Below, piece after piece: positions 21,801 through 31,526 of a DNA stretch of 45,387 nucleotides (position 1 is its first letter; each line of letters starts with the position of its first letter). The translations under genes and the position numbers were made by a program. The notes under the pieces are model-generated. The model searched no databases. It saw nothing but the letters and a program-made list of their open reading frames with translations, and was not told where the DNA came from. This DNA is from Nannochloropsis salina CCMP1776 (Eukaryota > Sar > Eustigmatophyceae > Eustigmatales > Monodopsidaceae): positions 5,119-50,505 of the forward strand of contig SDOX01000004.1 of the NCBI GenBank assembly GCA_004565275.1, given 5' to 3'.

Positions 21801-23016
21801 CTGCTGTCTGCACGCCGTCGCCCCCATGGGCCCGACGCCCTCCCTTCCCTCCCTAAAGCTTTTTACCCCCTCCCCAACGCCCTTCTTCCCTCAACCACCT
21901 GCACGTTGGGCGGCCGCGTGGTCTGCCCGGGGATCGCCTCCCCCAGCCAATCTTCCACCAGGGGGCTGGCGGCGAGCATCATCAGCCCACACAGGCACTG
22001 TACGGGCAAAAGCCAGGCTTTTCGCCGGCCCAGGCCCCAGAAGGAGGTGGAATCGACGATGGGGGCCCAGAGGAGCTTGAAAGAGAAGGGGAGGGAGACG
22101 AGGGAGAAGAGGGCCTGCTGCGTGTAAGACACGTGCTCCTGGGGAGTAAGGATGCGGGGAAGGGGAGAGGAGGGGGGAAGGGGCGGGGGTGAGTGATGGT
22201 CGCGGCAAAGACAGCGGGATGGGGCGATCGGACGCGAGGGTGGGAGCTGCGCCTGGTACGAGCGGGATTTGGAGGGCGGGGAGGACGATTGAAGGCTCAA
22301 CAAAGACGACCCGGAGGACAGGGCTCTCCCCCCTTCCCCTCCCGTGCCCATAGCCGCCCTCTTCCGGGGCTTCGTCCCCCTCGCCTGCCCTCTCTCCCTC
22401 CTCCCTCCCTCCGCACCGTGAGCAGGAAGGGCACCGAGGCGGAGAGGCCCATGGGGATGCCCTGCAGGGTGTAGAGGATCAGCAGCAGGGCGATGCTGCT
22501 CATGTCCCCAGGGGCCAGGTGCAGGCTCCCGCCAATGATGCTCGACTCCCTCCGGCCCGGGTGCGAGCTTCGATGTGGGTGCGCTTGGCCGCCGAGCCTC
22601 GGGGGGGAGGGTGGGGCGGGAAAGGGAGGGTGGTGGAGGGGGCGGGGGCTCCCCGGATCTTGGCGGACACCGGCACCGAACCGCATGGGCTCGCGCAAGA
22701 TGTCTGAAGGGGAGGGCATGCTTGCAGGATCGAGGCCGTTCCTGTCACCGTCTGCCCTCCGGCGCGGGTCTCCCTCTTCCTCCCCCGCCCTCGAGGCCTG
22801 GTAGGCAAAGACGCGGTCAGCGCCGGGGGACATCAGGTTCTGATGTTGGAAGTACGCAGTGCTGCTGCTTCTTCGGTCCAAGAGTGGTCGTGCGTCGTCT
22901 TCCTCCTCGCCCGAGTTGCGGTACGAAGCGTGGAAGGAGGGCGGGGGAGTGGACCGACCCATCCCTGCCTCCGTCTCCTCCTCCACCTGCCCGCTACGGC
23001 GGAGACGTAAATCCAT
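18854..23016 (-). CDS. Acetyl-CoA transporter, SLC33A1/AT-1 family
   Basis: Nine minus-strand exons join to 704 codons: 23016-22417, 22138-21899, 21716-21611, 21521-21489, 21378-21292, 20535-20372, 20151-20004, 19860-19542, 19271-18854. After a ~180-residue disordered N terminus the family signatures follow in order: LLLILYTLQGIPMGLSASVP, FSFKLLWAPIVDSTSFWGLG-RRKAWLLPVQ, LMATQDIAVDGWALTMLSRE-NVGL, STCNTIGQTLGYFLAHVGFL, VTLGGFLFFWGWVFL, LTVKAGFAVTDAATNLKLIE, and VSDPAIGGTYMTLLNTVSNL. About twelve membrane segments fit the MFS-like fold. The family imports acetyl-CoA into the ER/Golgi lumen for protein and glycan acetylation. The loop before the last helix and the C-terminal tail carry Gly/Glu/Arg-rich low complexity encoded by GGGA repeats. 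A 100-base gap (21095-21194) lies in intron 5. A GTG-started extension to 23070 and an upstream exon are possible. Confidence 0.92.
21095..21194. other. Assembly gap of 100 N
   Basis: Exactly 100 undetermined bases lie inside the SLC33 intron between exons 5 and 6. They are bordered by a CCCTCC tract on the left and GGGAGG on the right. The round number suggests a placeholder, so the real length is unknown; the polypurine repeat is the likely cause. No coding sequence of the gene appears to be missing, because the flanking exons join in phase. Confidence 0.95.
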
Positions 23017-24257
23017 CTCTGTGTCTGATGCACGCTGAGTGCAGCTTCCACTCTCCAAGTCACTGCTCACAGGTCACAAAAGAGGAATGCGTGAGACTGA
23101 GAGACAGTACAGTAGAGGCAGGGTAAGATTCCCTCGAGGACGGCGCTGGAGGAACACATGATTCGTGAGCCAACATGTCGCGGAAGACGATTTCGGAACG
23201 GAAAGTCAGCTATCTATATCTACTGTAGCAAGCGCGAGGAAGATGACCCAGAGACTCTCACACGTAGCCCCTTACCCTTCAGCGAGATGGACAAGCTCTC
23301 CCTACCAATTTTTCCCGCTGCTGGTATCGCGCCTATCCGAGTCTGCGATTTTGTCTATGATTCTCTCGCTCTTTGCTCGTATAGATAAGATCGACGAGCC
23401 TTGAATTGCAGGAGACGAAAACGAGACCGGGGGAGCCTCGTAAAGCAGGTGTTATGCTGTTAAAAGGGAGATCGGGAAAGGAATGAGGGAGAGGTAGGCT
23501 TCCTGATCCCTGTACCGGCTGACAAATTGCGAGGAACGACAGACAAAGGGACGGCAATACTTTTCTCATCACACTCAGACATAGTGAGCCCTATGGAAAC
23601 TGTCTGGCGGCGGATCACTTGGCATAAATACACAGTCGTCAAATTGCGTGCTTTTCCAAGGGGGTTTCTGACAAACCGGGCTTAAAAAGAAGCATGGGCT
23701 TGGCGAAGAAGCGGCGAGGTAAAGCATGACAAAGGGGACAGAAAGGCACGTTCCCAGGCAGGCGTTCGAAAAGACTCAAGTTGAGCGGGTCGATAAGTAA
23801 GAGGGTGACAGAAACACGAATCTTTCCATGGAGAGGAATGGAGCAAAACCCCAGGAAAGTGTCAGAGTGCCTCGACGTGGATCGATGCCTCCTCGCGCAC
23901 GTCGGGGGCTACGACTGACGACCACCCTGGCTGAGACTCACGTTGTATGTGACACAGCAGTCGAAATAGTCCGAGAAATATTGTGATGTCGTAACCAGTA
24001 GATAGAACGAGGCAGCAGGGTGGTAGTGACGGCCATGTTTATTAAGAATCACAAGCTGCCATTAAGAGGACAGAATGCTGGAATGAAGCGGCCCAGCGTG
24101 TCCTGCCCCGTAGCCCCAATAGGCGACAAAATAATGCGCCTAAGCCATGACGGCCCTCGTCCAAGCCACACGGTGCAGAAATCGGGCATAGTAGCATGCT
24201 TTCGGATCACGCGGTGTTATGAGGACTCCGCTCTGCTGAGCTCTGATTTTCCTTGGC
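23017..24257. promoter_or_regulatory. Divergent intergenic region of 1.2 kb
   Basis: This region separates the SLC33 (minus) and SLC25 (plus) starts and has a balanced base composition. It contains only short open frames without recognisable domains. Promoters and 5' UTRs of both genes, and perhaps a 5' non-coding exon of the SLC33 gene, must lie here. No tRNA or small RNA was recognised. Confidence 0.4.
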
Positions 24258-25532
24258 ATGCTCACTCTCACGTTGTCGCATGATACGCCTCTTATCCATT
24301 CTCTCTCTTCAAACCCTCCCAGAGCCATGCTAGTGTCAAGGATCCTTCTCCCGGTGATAACACTGGCGTGCAGCGCCGCAGCGATGTCGTCGAAGCGGCA
24401 CGTTTTGATGGTTCCTTGCTCCACCTTGAGGTCCGCTTGCCGGTTGCCATTAGCCACGGCAACCACCACCGACTTGTTCGGGGCTGTGTCTCATAAACAG
24501 CCTTGCAGACAGGGCGTTGGAAGAAGAAGGATGGACACGATTGTCTCCGGGCGACAAAGAATAGAAGAGCCGCGGGACGCATTCCTCGCTGCCCTACGCG
24601 CGCGGGGCGGGGGAGGCGGGGGGGCGGCTGCCTCGGGGCTAAGCAATGCTGGATGGGCCACTGTAGTGGAAGGACTGAAGAATGGCTGTGCGAGCGGCAT
24701 GGCGGCAGCCTGCGCGAAGCTCTTGCTCCAGCCGTTCGACACCGTGAAGACCCTCCAACAGGCGAATAGAGGGTCGTTGGGGATGCTGGAGGCGGCGCAG
24801 GACCTGGTCTCCAGGAAAGGCGTTTCCGCGCTCTACACCGGTCTGGGCGTCACCCTGGTCGGCTCGATCCCTGCCGTCTCCGTCTACTTTGGCGTGTACC
24901 AAGCTGTCAAGAAAGCGCTCCTCCAAGCGCTTCCTCCCGGGCTTGGCTGGTCGTTGCTGGGGGTGGCGGCCTCCGCAGGGGTGGGGAACACGGTCGCCTC
25001 CATCTTCCGGGTACCTTACGAGGTGGTCAAACAGCGGCTGCAAGCGGGCATGTACGTGAGCACGGGGCAGGCCTTGCGCACCATGTACCGGACGGAGGGC
25101 GGCTTGCTCGCCTTCTTTGGGACCAGCGGGGTGGCCTCTCAGATTTTGCGCGACGTGCCCTACGCCATCGTCACGCTCCTGACCTACGAATCCATGCGGC
25201 GGACACGCGCCGAGCGCCGTCTGGGTCCTGGGGAGTCAAAGGGGGGCCTCGCAAAGGGCTCGACGGCCCTGGAGGACTCGGTGATGGGCGCGCTGGCGGG
25301 AGGGGTAGGCTCCCTGGTTTCGAACCCGATGGACGTGGTCAAGACGCGCGTGATGACCCAGCCGGGCCTCTATCCCACCGTCTGGTCGGCTGTGAGCAAG
25401 GTGTGGGTGGAGGAGGGGCCTTCCGCCTTCTTTAAGGGCACGGTCCCGCGGCTTCTGCACAAGGTCCCGGCCAACGCCATCTTCTTCGCGACCTACGAAA
25501 TCTTTCGCGGATTCTTGCGCGTTCAGGGTTAG
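24258..25532 (+). CDS. Mitochondrial carrier family (SLC25) protein, SAM-carrier-like
   Basis: An intron-less frame of 424 codons from the ATG at 24258; an ATG at 24327 (MLVSRILLPVITLACSAAAM) is an equally good start and gives a signal-like N terminus. Three carrier repeats are visible by their PxDxxK-type signatures: QPFDTVKTLQQ (residue about 158), VPYEVVKQRLQ (about 253) and NPMDVVKTRVM (about 357). Each repeat has its downstream G-x-x-G element (ALYTGLGVTLVGSIPAVSVY, FGTSGVASQILRDVPYAIV, FFKGTVPRLLHKVPANAIFF). The combination of VKQRLQAG in repeat 2 and ILRDVPYA resembles the S-adenosylmethionine carrier subgroup; the substrate is therefore an inference. The N-terminal ~120 residues are longer than in typical mitochondrial carriers and include a leader plus a glycine run, which could mean plastid or ER-derived targeting. 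It converges with the NEK-like kinase gene. Confidence 0.85.
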   Translation: MLTLTLSHDTPLIHSLSSNPPRAMLVSRILLPVITLACSAAAMSSKRHVLMVPCSTLRSACRLPLATATTTDLFGAVSHKQPCRQGVGRRRMDTIVSGRQRIEEPRDAFLAALRARGGGGGGAAASGLSNAGWATVVEGLKNGCASGMAAACAKLLLQPFDTVKTLQQANRGSLGMLEAAQDLVSRKGVSALYTGLGVTLVGSIPAVSVYFGVYQAVKKALLQALPPGLGWSLLGVAASAGVGNTVASIFRVPYEVVKQRLQAGMYVSTGQALRTMYRTEGGLLAFFGTSGVASQILRDVPYAIVTLLTYESMRRTRAERRLGPGESKGGLAKGSTALEDSVMGALAGGVGSLVSNPMDVVKTRVMTQPGLYPTVWSAVSKVWVEEGPSAFFKGTVPRLLHKVPANAIFFATYEIFRGFLRVQG

Positions 25533-25678
25533 ATGGGTGGAGGAGGGAGAGTGCGGGGCAGAGAGAGAGGTGAGGTCCTTTTAAAGCAAATATAAAAGGA
25601 ATTGAAGACAGGAGCCTGGCAATCAAAATGCAAATAGGTGCATGCGTCCTTGGGTCAATCGGCAACGTGGTGTTCTCT

Positions 25679-27773
25679 TCAAGGCTCATGGCTGACTCTA
25701 TCGTCCCTCTCGCTCCCTCCTACAATCACTCTCTGGGCCTCCCCTTTCTCGTTCCCAAGCCCCTCCTTGCCTTCGAGTATCTCGATGGGAGGGCTGGCAG
25801 GGCAAGGGGAGAGGAGCGGGAGGGGGAAGGAGGTGGGTGTCGGCAGGGCCTCCCACTCAACTTGACCCTCCCCGCCCTCTAGCCTCTGAGGCTCGCATGC
25901 CCCCCTTCTACCCCTTTCCCCCGCACCAGTTCCCTCTATGGTCTGGGAAATAGAGAGGTCTTGGAGCAGGGAGATCGTGCCGCCCAGAGCACTGGCAGAC
26001 ACATTCAAGCTGGCAGCAGAAAAGGTACCCGGTCGCTTTTTCCGCTGATGTTTCTCGTGCCTCCCATTCCACCTCTGCTCCGCTATGTCCTGCCTCTCCT
26101 TCGGCGGAGGGATTTTGGCCGCGGAGATGGACTCGATACCGGGCGGGCAAGATGCAGCGACCTTGCCCGTGGCTCTAGGCGAAGAGGACGGAGACAGCGA
26201 GGAAGGAGGAAGCTTGGACGGGACCGGAGGGGGGGGGGGGGGGCAGGGGCAAGGACGAGACGTGGGACGAGATCGTGTGCCGACCCAGTCTCGGGTCCTC
26301 ACCGCTGCCCTCCCTGCCCCCTCTCCCTGCGCCGATCGACACCAGGCCCTCCGCCTTGCTCTTTTCATCGAGCGGCGGCATAGGCCGGAACGTTGAGAGA
26401 GGAGGGGCGAAGGGCGAGCGTAACAGGGCAGTCAAAGAGTCCTGCCGGTCCACAGGAGCGGGAAGGGAGAGGGAGGGGGGAAGGGGGCAAGCCTGGCGGG
26501 GGTGGTCGTGTGCGGTCTCACGGCTCCTTTCTGGCACAGACGAGGACACAGGAAGGAAGGCAGACGGCGAGAGTGCTTGGGCTGAAGACGGTGGGGGGTA
26601 AGAGGGCCCAGGCAGGAGAGTGGGCAAGAGGGAGGGCAGGGCACCGAGGGTGAGTGAGGCACTGCCCTGAGCCTCCTCATTGGTGCTACCCCTGGTGGTA
26701 TCAGCGCCGCCTTCCTCCAGCTGCAAAGAGGATCCCTCCAGATACTTCCCTTCCTCCCTCACTTCGCTGCTATTTCCGGCACTGGGCGTGTTGAGATGCT
26801 TGAGCAGGAGGGAGGAGGGAGTGAGGGGGAGGGCGGCCGGTAAGTCCGTCGGCAGCTTGTGCCGCACCAGCTCAAGGCGGGAGGCGACCTCCGGGAGCTG
26901 CATAAGGGAGTCAGCTGTCAGACGCTGGGCGGGATCGTGATGGAGGAGGCGGGAGAGGATGACGTGGCGGAGGTCGTGCGAGTAGACCGTGTCCGTTGCC
27001 AGGTTGGACTGAAACTGACGCTTCAAAACCGCCCGGCGCAAATGCAGGGGAGTGGGACCGTCGAAGGGCGGCACCAGCTTCGTGAGCTCAAAAAGTGTGC
27101 AACCAAGAGAATACAAATCGGATGCAAAGCCGTAAGGTTTTCCCTCCCAAATTTCGGGCGCCATGTAGGGAAGTGTGCCCCAGACGGCGTGGACCTCACC
27201 GGTCTCGTCGTCGAGGCATTTGGAGACGTTAAGGTCCCCCAATTTGGCATTCCCCTCCTCATCGAGCAATATATTCGCTGGTTTAATGTCACGATGGAGG
27301 ACACGGAGAGCATGCAGCGCGGACAGTGCCTCCAAGCACTGCACCAAGTATACCCAAACCACTCGCTCGTCCACCCTCTCGCCCCTTGCTCGATACCGCT
27401 GGATCTTACGGGCCAGGTCCTGGAATCCGCAGTATTCCATGACAATGCACAAATGTGTAGGACCGTCGAGAAAAGTATCATAGCAGCGGATAATCCGCGG
27501 ATGCCGGAAAGAGGACAAAAGACGGATTTCATTGAGGGCCATGGCAAGGTCTCGCTGATCGAGCCCTTCTAGGTTCACGCGCTTAATTGCGTACGTGCGA
27601 TTGTCTGCTTTACGTATAACTTGATAAACGCTTCCATAAGCTCCTAATCCGAGCTTAGATAAGACGTGGAAGTCTTGAATTGTCGTGATGGAGTTGTGTG
27701 AAGAGGAGTTCGGAGATAAAGCAGGGAGGAAGGAAGACGAAGAGGTCGAACGTTCGTTTTTTCTGGGTTCCAT
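25679..27773 (-). CDS. NEK-like Ser/Thr protein kinase with long disordered C terminus
   Basis: An ATG at 27773 opens a frame of 532 codons (to 26175). Kinase features: glycine loop LGLGAYGSVY (residues 41-50), YAIKRV with K64, helix-C NEIRLL with E82, HRDIKPANILL with D162 and N167, LGDLNVSKC where DLN replaces DFG (180-182), and GTLPYMAPEIWEG (199-211). NIMA-related kinases commonly have DLG or similar there, and the short VMEYCGFQDLARKI hinge also fits NEK. NEKs act in the cell cycle and in ciliary or cytoskeletal control. After residue ~300 the chain is Ser/Pro-rich. At a run of 15 G (plus 26229-26243) the frame to 26175 ends soon after, while a neighbouring frame stays open to 25679 with non-random composition (KIPPPKERQDIAEQRWNGRH). 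I therefore give the gene to 25679 and suspect a homopolymer length error or a missed intron there. Confidence 0.85.
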
Positions 27774-28172
27774 CCCAAAGTTACAGCGCTAAAATTCGAT
27801 ATCGACCTATGTAATGGGATAAATTGCATAAAATGATGATGAGCGAGTGCCACTGACTTGCTTCACGTCAATGCAAGTCGGGTGGAAAGGGAGGAAGCAG
27901 CGGATCGATTTCAGGACGTTGGGGCAACGGCTGGCGTGACGTACCTCGTTCGGGTCATAAACCCTGAGATGACAGCGACACGGGAAGCCATGGCTTGAGA
28001 AGCATGCAGCGCATTGAATTGCATCCATATCTCTCCGCTGAGCGATCGTGCTGCATCTGGCATGTCTTTTTACTTACCACACCCTTATGGCATCAAGAAG
28101 TAGGACAGCAATTTTTGGGTCGGACCTGAGGCAATACGGGGAGGCAACGCGTGTTTGATTCAGCAGTAAAGT
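27774..28172. promoter_or_regulatory. Divergent intergenic region
   Basis: A 399-bp spacer lies between the kinase start (minus) and the lumenal-protein start (plus). It must hold both promoters. No specific element is recognised. Confidence 0.4.
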
Positions 28173-28898
28173 ATGGGAGCTACATCGAAGCTCATGCTTG
28201 CTCTCGCCATTGTCTCTTGTACGCTCTTTCCTATTGGTGCCTTCTGCCCGACGGTTGAGCGATTGCCGTCGAAGCGGGTGTCCGCGTCAGTGTTCATGTC
28301 TTCTTCGTCTACCTACTCTGACATCGCTCCGTCCGCTCCGGCCCGTGGAATCTCCTCCCGTCGTGATTCCCTCTTTCGTGTCGCCACGACTGCGTCTGCT
28401 TTGGTCTTCCTTTCTCCCTTCAGACATCCAGTATCCGCGGCAGTCAAGGCGTCATCAACCGAGGAAGCACAGAAGGCCGCGCGCGAGATCAAAGTCGCTT
28501 TGCGCAGCATGGCAGATATGCAAAACGCCGCTAGCAAGGCAGAGTGGGAGACAGTCAAAGACCTCCTTGAAAGGCCAGAATTCAAGAAATTCGAGAGTAC
28601 TGCCACGACTTTGGTGCGCTCCGACTTACTAACAGCAGAGGATAAGACAAGCTTAGGGACGATCCGCCGCTTCGGGCTAACTGCCGATTTCATTATCACC
28701 TTAGGAGGGCTTGAATCTGAGCTGCGAGCAGGAGGTGTACTTCCTCCATTAAAAGGAGCCATAGTCGAAGAGGACGACGAAGGTGTGGAGAAAGGCGTGA
28801 ACAGAGGGGAAGCATTGAAATTCGTGAAGTTGGCACGAGGTGCATTACAGGAAATCGATCGAATCACAAGTAGTGTTTTGCCCGAGGCAGAGCAATGA
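28173..28898 (+). CDS. Thylakoid-lumen protein, possible PsbQ-like four-helix protein
   Basis: Single-exon frame of 241 codons with a layered targeting sequence. It starts with a signal peptide (LMLALAIVSCTLFPIGAF) ending in an A|F junction at residues 23/24, the hallmark of proteins imported into the secondary plastid of stramenopiles. A Ser/Pro-rich transit peptide follows, then a twin-arginine motif (SSRRDSLFRV, RR at 63-64), a hydrophobic stretch and a lumenal cleavage site (HPVSAAV). The mature ~150 residues are helical (KAAREIKVALRSMADMQNAA, EWETVKDLLERPEFKKFEST, RFGLTADFIITLGGLESELR, ALKFVKLARGALQEIDRITS), which fits a PsbQ/PsbQ-like four-helix bundle. Family assignment is by size, topology and pattern only. 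The targeting inference is stronger than the family call. It probably belongs to the photosystem II or NDH-like lumenal periphery. Confidence 0.75.
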   Translation: MGATSKLMLALAIVSCTLFPIGAFCPTVERLPSKRVSASVFMSSSSTYSDIAPSAPARGISSRRDSLFRVATTASALVFLSPFRHPVSAAVKASSTEEAQKAAREIKVALRSMADMQNAASKAEWETVKDLLERPEFKKFESTATTLVRSDLLTAEDKTSLGTIRRFGLTADFIITLGGLESELRAGGVLPPLKGAIVEEDDEGVEKGVNRGEALKFVKLARGALQEIDRITSSVLPEAEQ

Positions 28899-29126
28899 AT
28901 TGTAAGCAACGCGAATCAAGGCACCTAATAAGCCCAAACTACTGTTATGCTCTTAAAATATTTCATCTACCATTCTGTTACTTCGGGTCACCTGTGTACT
29001 TTCTCCCATCCGAGCTTCGCACTTCGATTGAGCCTGCTCAACCATCCTCAAGGAGGCTGAGAGACCCCCGCCCCGCCAGGCCACAGCTTGTCATAACACC
29101 GCCCTTCAGTCTGCCTGGTGCGGCCT
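28899..29126. other. Convergent spacer
   Basis: Short convergent spacer between the lumenal-protein stop and the ENT-like stop. Nothing beyond 3' UTR sequence is visible. Confidence 0.4.
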
Positions 29127-30841
29127 TCAATGATGCCCCCCCCCCTGTTTTCTGTCTTCCGTTTTGGTCGCTAGAGAAGCCGCGTCTGCGTAGAGGAGAC
29201 CACAGAGCATCCCTAGGAACCCAGCAGCCTGGAAATGAAGGTCCATGACGGTGCCTGAGTAGGCTTGGTATGCCTTGCACGGGCCTACGCTCCTTCTTGC
29301 AAACTCGTACGACAGGACGACAAAGATTCCTGAGGAGAGGGCAAAGAGGGCGACAAGGAGGGTGATCAGAAAGTCGGACCGAGGGGCGCTGTTGGGCAGG
29401 TAGATGTAGGCAAGGAAGAGGGGAAGAAGGGACAGGCGCACCAATGCATGCAGGAGTAAACGGAAGGGTTGTTGGGGGGGCCGAAGGCGGGAGAGGAGAG
29501 GTTGAACTAGGGGTCGACCAAGCAAGTCGGCAAAGAGGCGCGCGAAGTAAAGGACCTCGCAGATACTCCCGCGGCGGTTGGGGCGGGCGCTTCGGACGTA
29601 AGCCAGCAGAGAGGCTTGAAAGATAGAACTCGCAATAGTCACCAGCAGCGTCCAACGATAGGGAGCAATGCTCGTTTCCACGAAGTCCTTCTCCGTCTCC
29701 GTCAGAGACCGAGGTCGCATGTCAGGTGGCTTAGTCAAGCGTTTCCGGAATCTGGTCCAATCACTGTCGCATACCGTGACAAATCTGGTTTCCCTTCCTA
29801 TCCATGTGCTGTTGGGGCGGGGGTTTAAGCTCATATCCCTCCGGGCGTCCGACAAAAGCGGGGCCTCATCTCGGTCGGGCCCGCCGCAGCCCTCCTTCTC
29901 CTCTGTACGCAAGGGGGCAGCTCTCCTCCTTCTCCTCTGTACGCAAGGGGGCAGCTCCCTTTCCTCCTTGGTCTTTCAGTGCCAGCAGCCTCCGTGTAGC
30001 AGGATGTGACATGACGTAAAGCACGATCCCAGCCCCTAACGCGACCAAGCCGGCAGTAAAGTGAAAGAGCAGTCGGAGAACACGGCGTTGCGGCTGAGAA
30101 TCCGGCTGCAGAAGGGAGATCATGGCTCAAGGGATTATCGAGAGGGAAAAGATAGAGAAATAGAGATATAAAGAGAAAGATGAGGCAAAGGATGACAAAA
30201 GTTGAAAGAAAGTGTAGGCCTTACCAAAGGCGTAGATTTCGGGCATGCGACACCCTGTTTGTAGCGATGAGAGTGCGCCCGAGGGGAACATTGAGGCGAG
30301 GGAGGTGGTAGTACCGTGCGCCAGCCAAGACGCAGCACCCATCATCCCAGTGACCCAAAGCCAGCATGTTCCATCTTTTACGGGAATTGCGGGAATGACG
30401 GCCATAATCAGCACCACCGTGAAGAAAGCAAGGAGGTTTCGAGCAAGTAAGAGGTTGTGATCCAAAGCGAACTTCCAGATCCGACACGTATATCATTTGT
30501 AAAAGCGCCACAGGGAGACCAGGCAGATAGAACGCACAATTAAGCTTCACAAAGAAATCAGGTCCATTCTCTTTTTGGAAATAAGAGATGAGGGAACCCA
30601 CCACCGTCCAAAGAGACATGTAGGCAAAGGCGAGAAAAAAACAGGAGGGTCCGAGAGTCCAGTGTGGATGGACTTCATGAGATGAAATGGACATAGGTGC
30701 AAAGTTACTAAAAAGCGGCAGTGAATGGTTTGAAGATATTTCGCGGGTAGCGTTTGTGTTGTTGCCCTGGCTCAGATTACGTATTGATTTGTCAGTCGGA
30801 TATATACTCAGTATGTCCGATAAAGTACCAAGTTGTCCCAT
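29127..30841 (-). CDS. ENT-like (SLC29) membrane transporter, frame interrupted
   Basis: Minus-strand gene from an ATG at 30841 to a stop at 29127. It has about eleven hydrophobic segments. ENT-like features include FFLAFAYMSLWTVVGSLISY, VKLNCAFYLPGLPVALLQMI, an LEVRFGSQ cytosolic turn, ARNLLAFFTVVLIMAVIPAI, and VTGMMGAASWLAHG followed by a FPSGALSSLQTG loop, as in equilibrative nucleoside transporters. The C-terminal half (LYFARLFADLLGRPLV, FVVLSYEFARRSVG) also fits. An intron 30224-30126 joins exons in frame. Two disturbances remain: near 30455-30475 the reading frame must shift by one base without visible splice sites, and a 34-bp tandem duplication (29895-29962 region) shifts the frame in the central loop. 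Either the assembly has errors, a very short intron is spliced, or the gene is decaying. The transport substrate is unknown. Confidence 0.55.
29893..29962. repeat. 34-bp tandem duplication in the ENT-like gene
   Basis: The word CTCTGTACGCAAGGGGGCAG occurs twice with a 34-bp period (starting 29901 and 29935). The period is not a multiple of three, so it changes the reading frame of the host gene's central loop. Confidence 0.9.
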
Positions 30842-31526
30842 ATGATAGAGCAGACGATGTTGGAAGACTCCTCTCAGAGAAACGAGCCGTGCTCATATCA
30901 TCTTCCACAAAAGCGTTCGGTAAAGCCCCGAAACTCGTTGCAGCAAATTTATGTGCCTGCGTGCGGCGAGCTGCAGCGCTCAAGTTAGACGCCTGCATCT
31001 CCTTACACGTGAGGCCGTATAACGGCGTGATAGGAACGTTTCGAGATGCAATGCGCGCTCAAGTGTCTTGTTAGCGGTGTGAAGTCACTCCTGTGGCAGA
31101 AATTATTGTCAAGTTGAGTTTGGAACAAGAACACAGCTCGAATATATAACAAATTTTGTTACAAGATCTCGTTCCGGTTCCTATTTCAAGCACTCACTCA
31201 CTATTTGGCATATGCATGAATTTTCATACTTTCATGGCTCTATCGAACGCCGCAGGTCCCCCAGAAATGTGGAAGGCACGACGTGTGGGGCCCGCTTCCG
31301 AGGCGAGTAGCCATGTTCCTCTTGGCGATGGCTCGAAAGTCAAGGCCTTCCCCTCGCTCTCGCATTGGCCCGTCCTTTGGCCCTGCCGATACTGAAGTCA
31401 CGTGAGTATCCGGGGAGAGTTCACGGATGTACACACTCACATTCATCAGCTTTCACAGGTCGCCACCATCTGCTGTACCTTTATTTCTGCACGAGGAAAA
31501 CCCCGGTAGCTGACCGCCTTGTCGTC
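30842..31526. promoter_or_regulatory. Divergent intergenic region
   Basis: This 685-bp region lies between the ENT-like start (minus) and the plastid-targeted protein start (plus). It holds the promoters and 5' UTRs. A plus-strand open frame runs in from 31365 upstream of the chosen ATG but lacks a convincing start. No specific element was identified. Confidence 0.4.
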
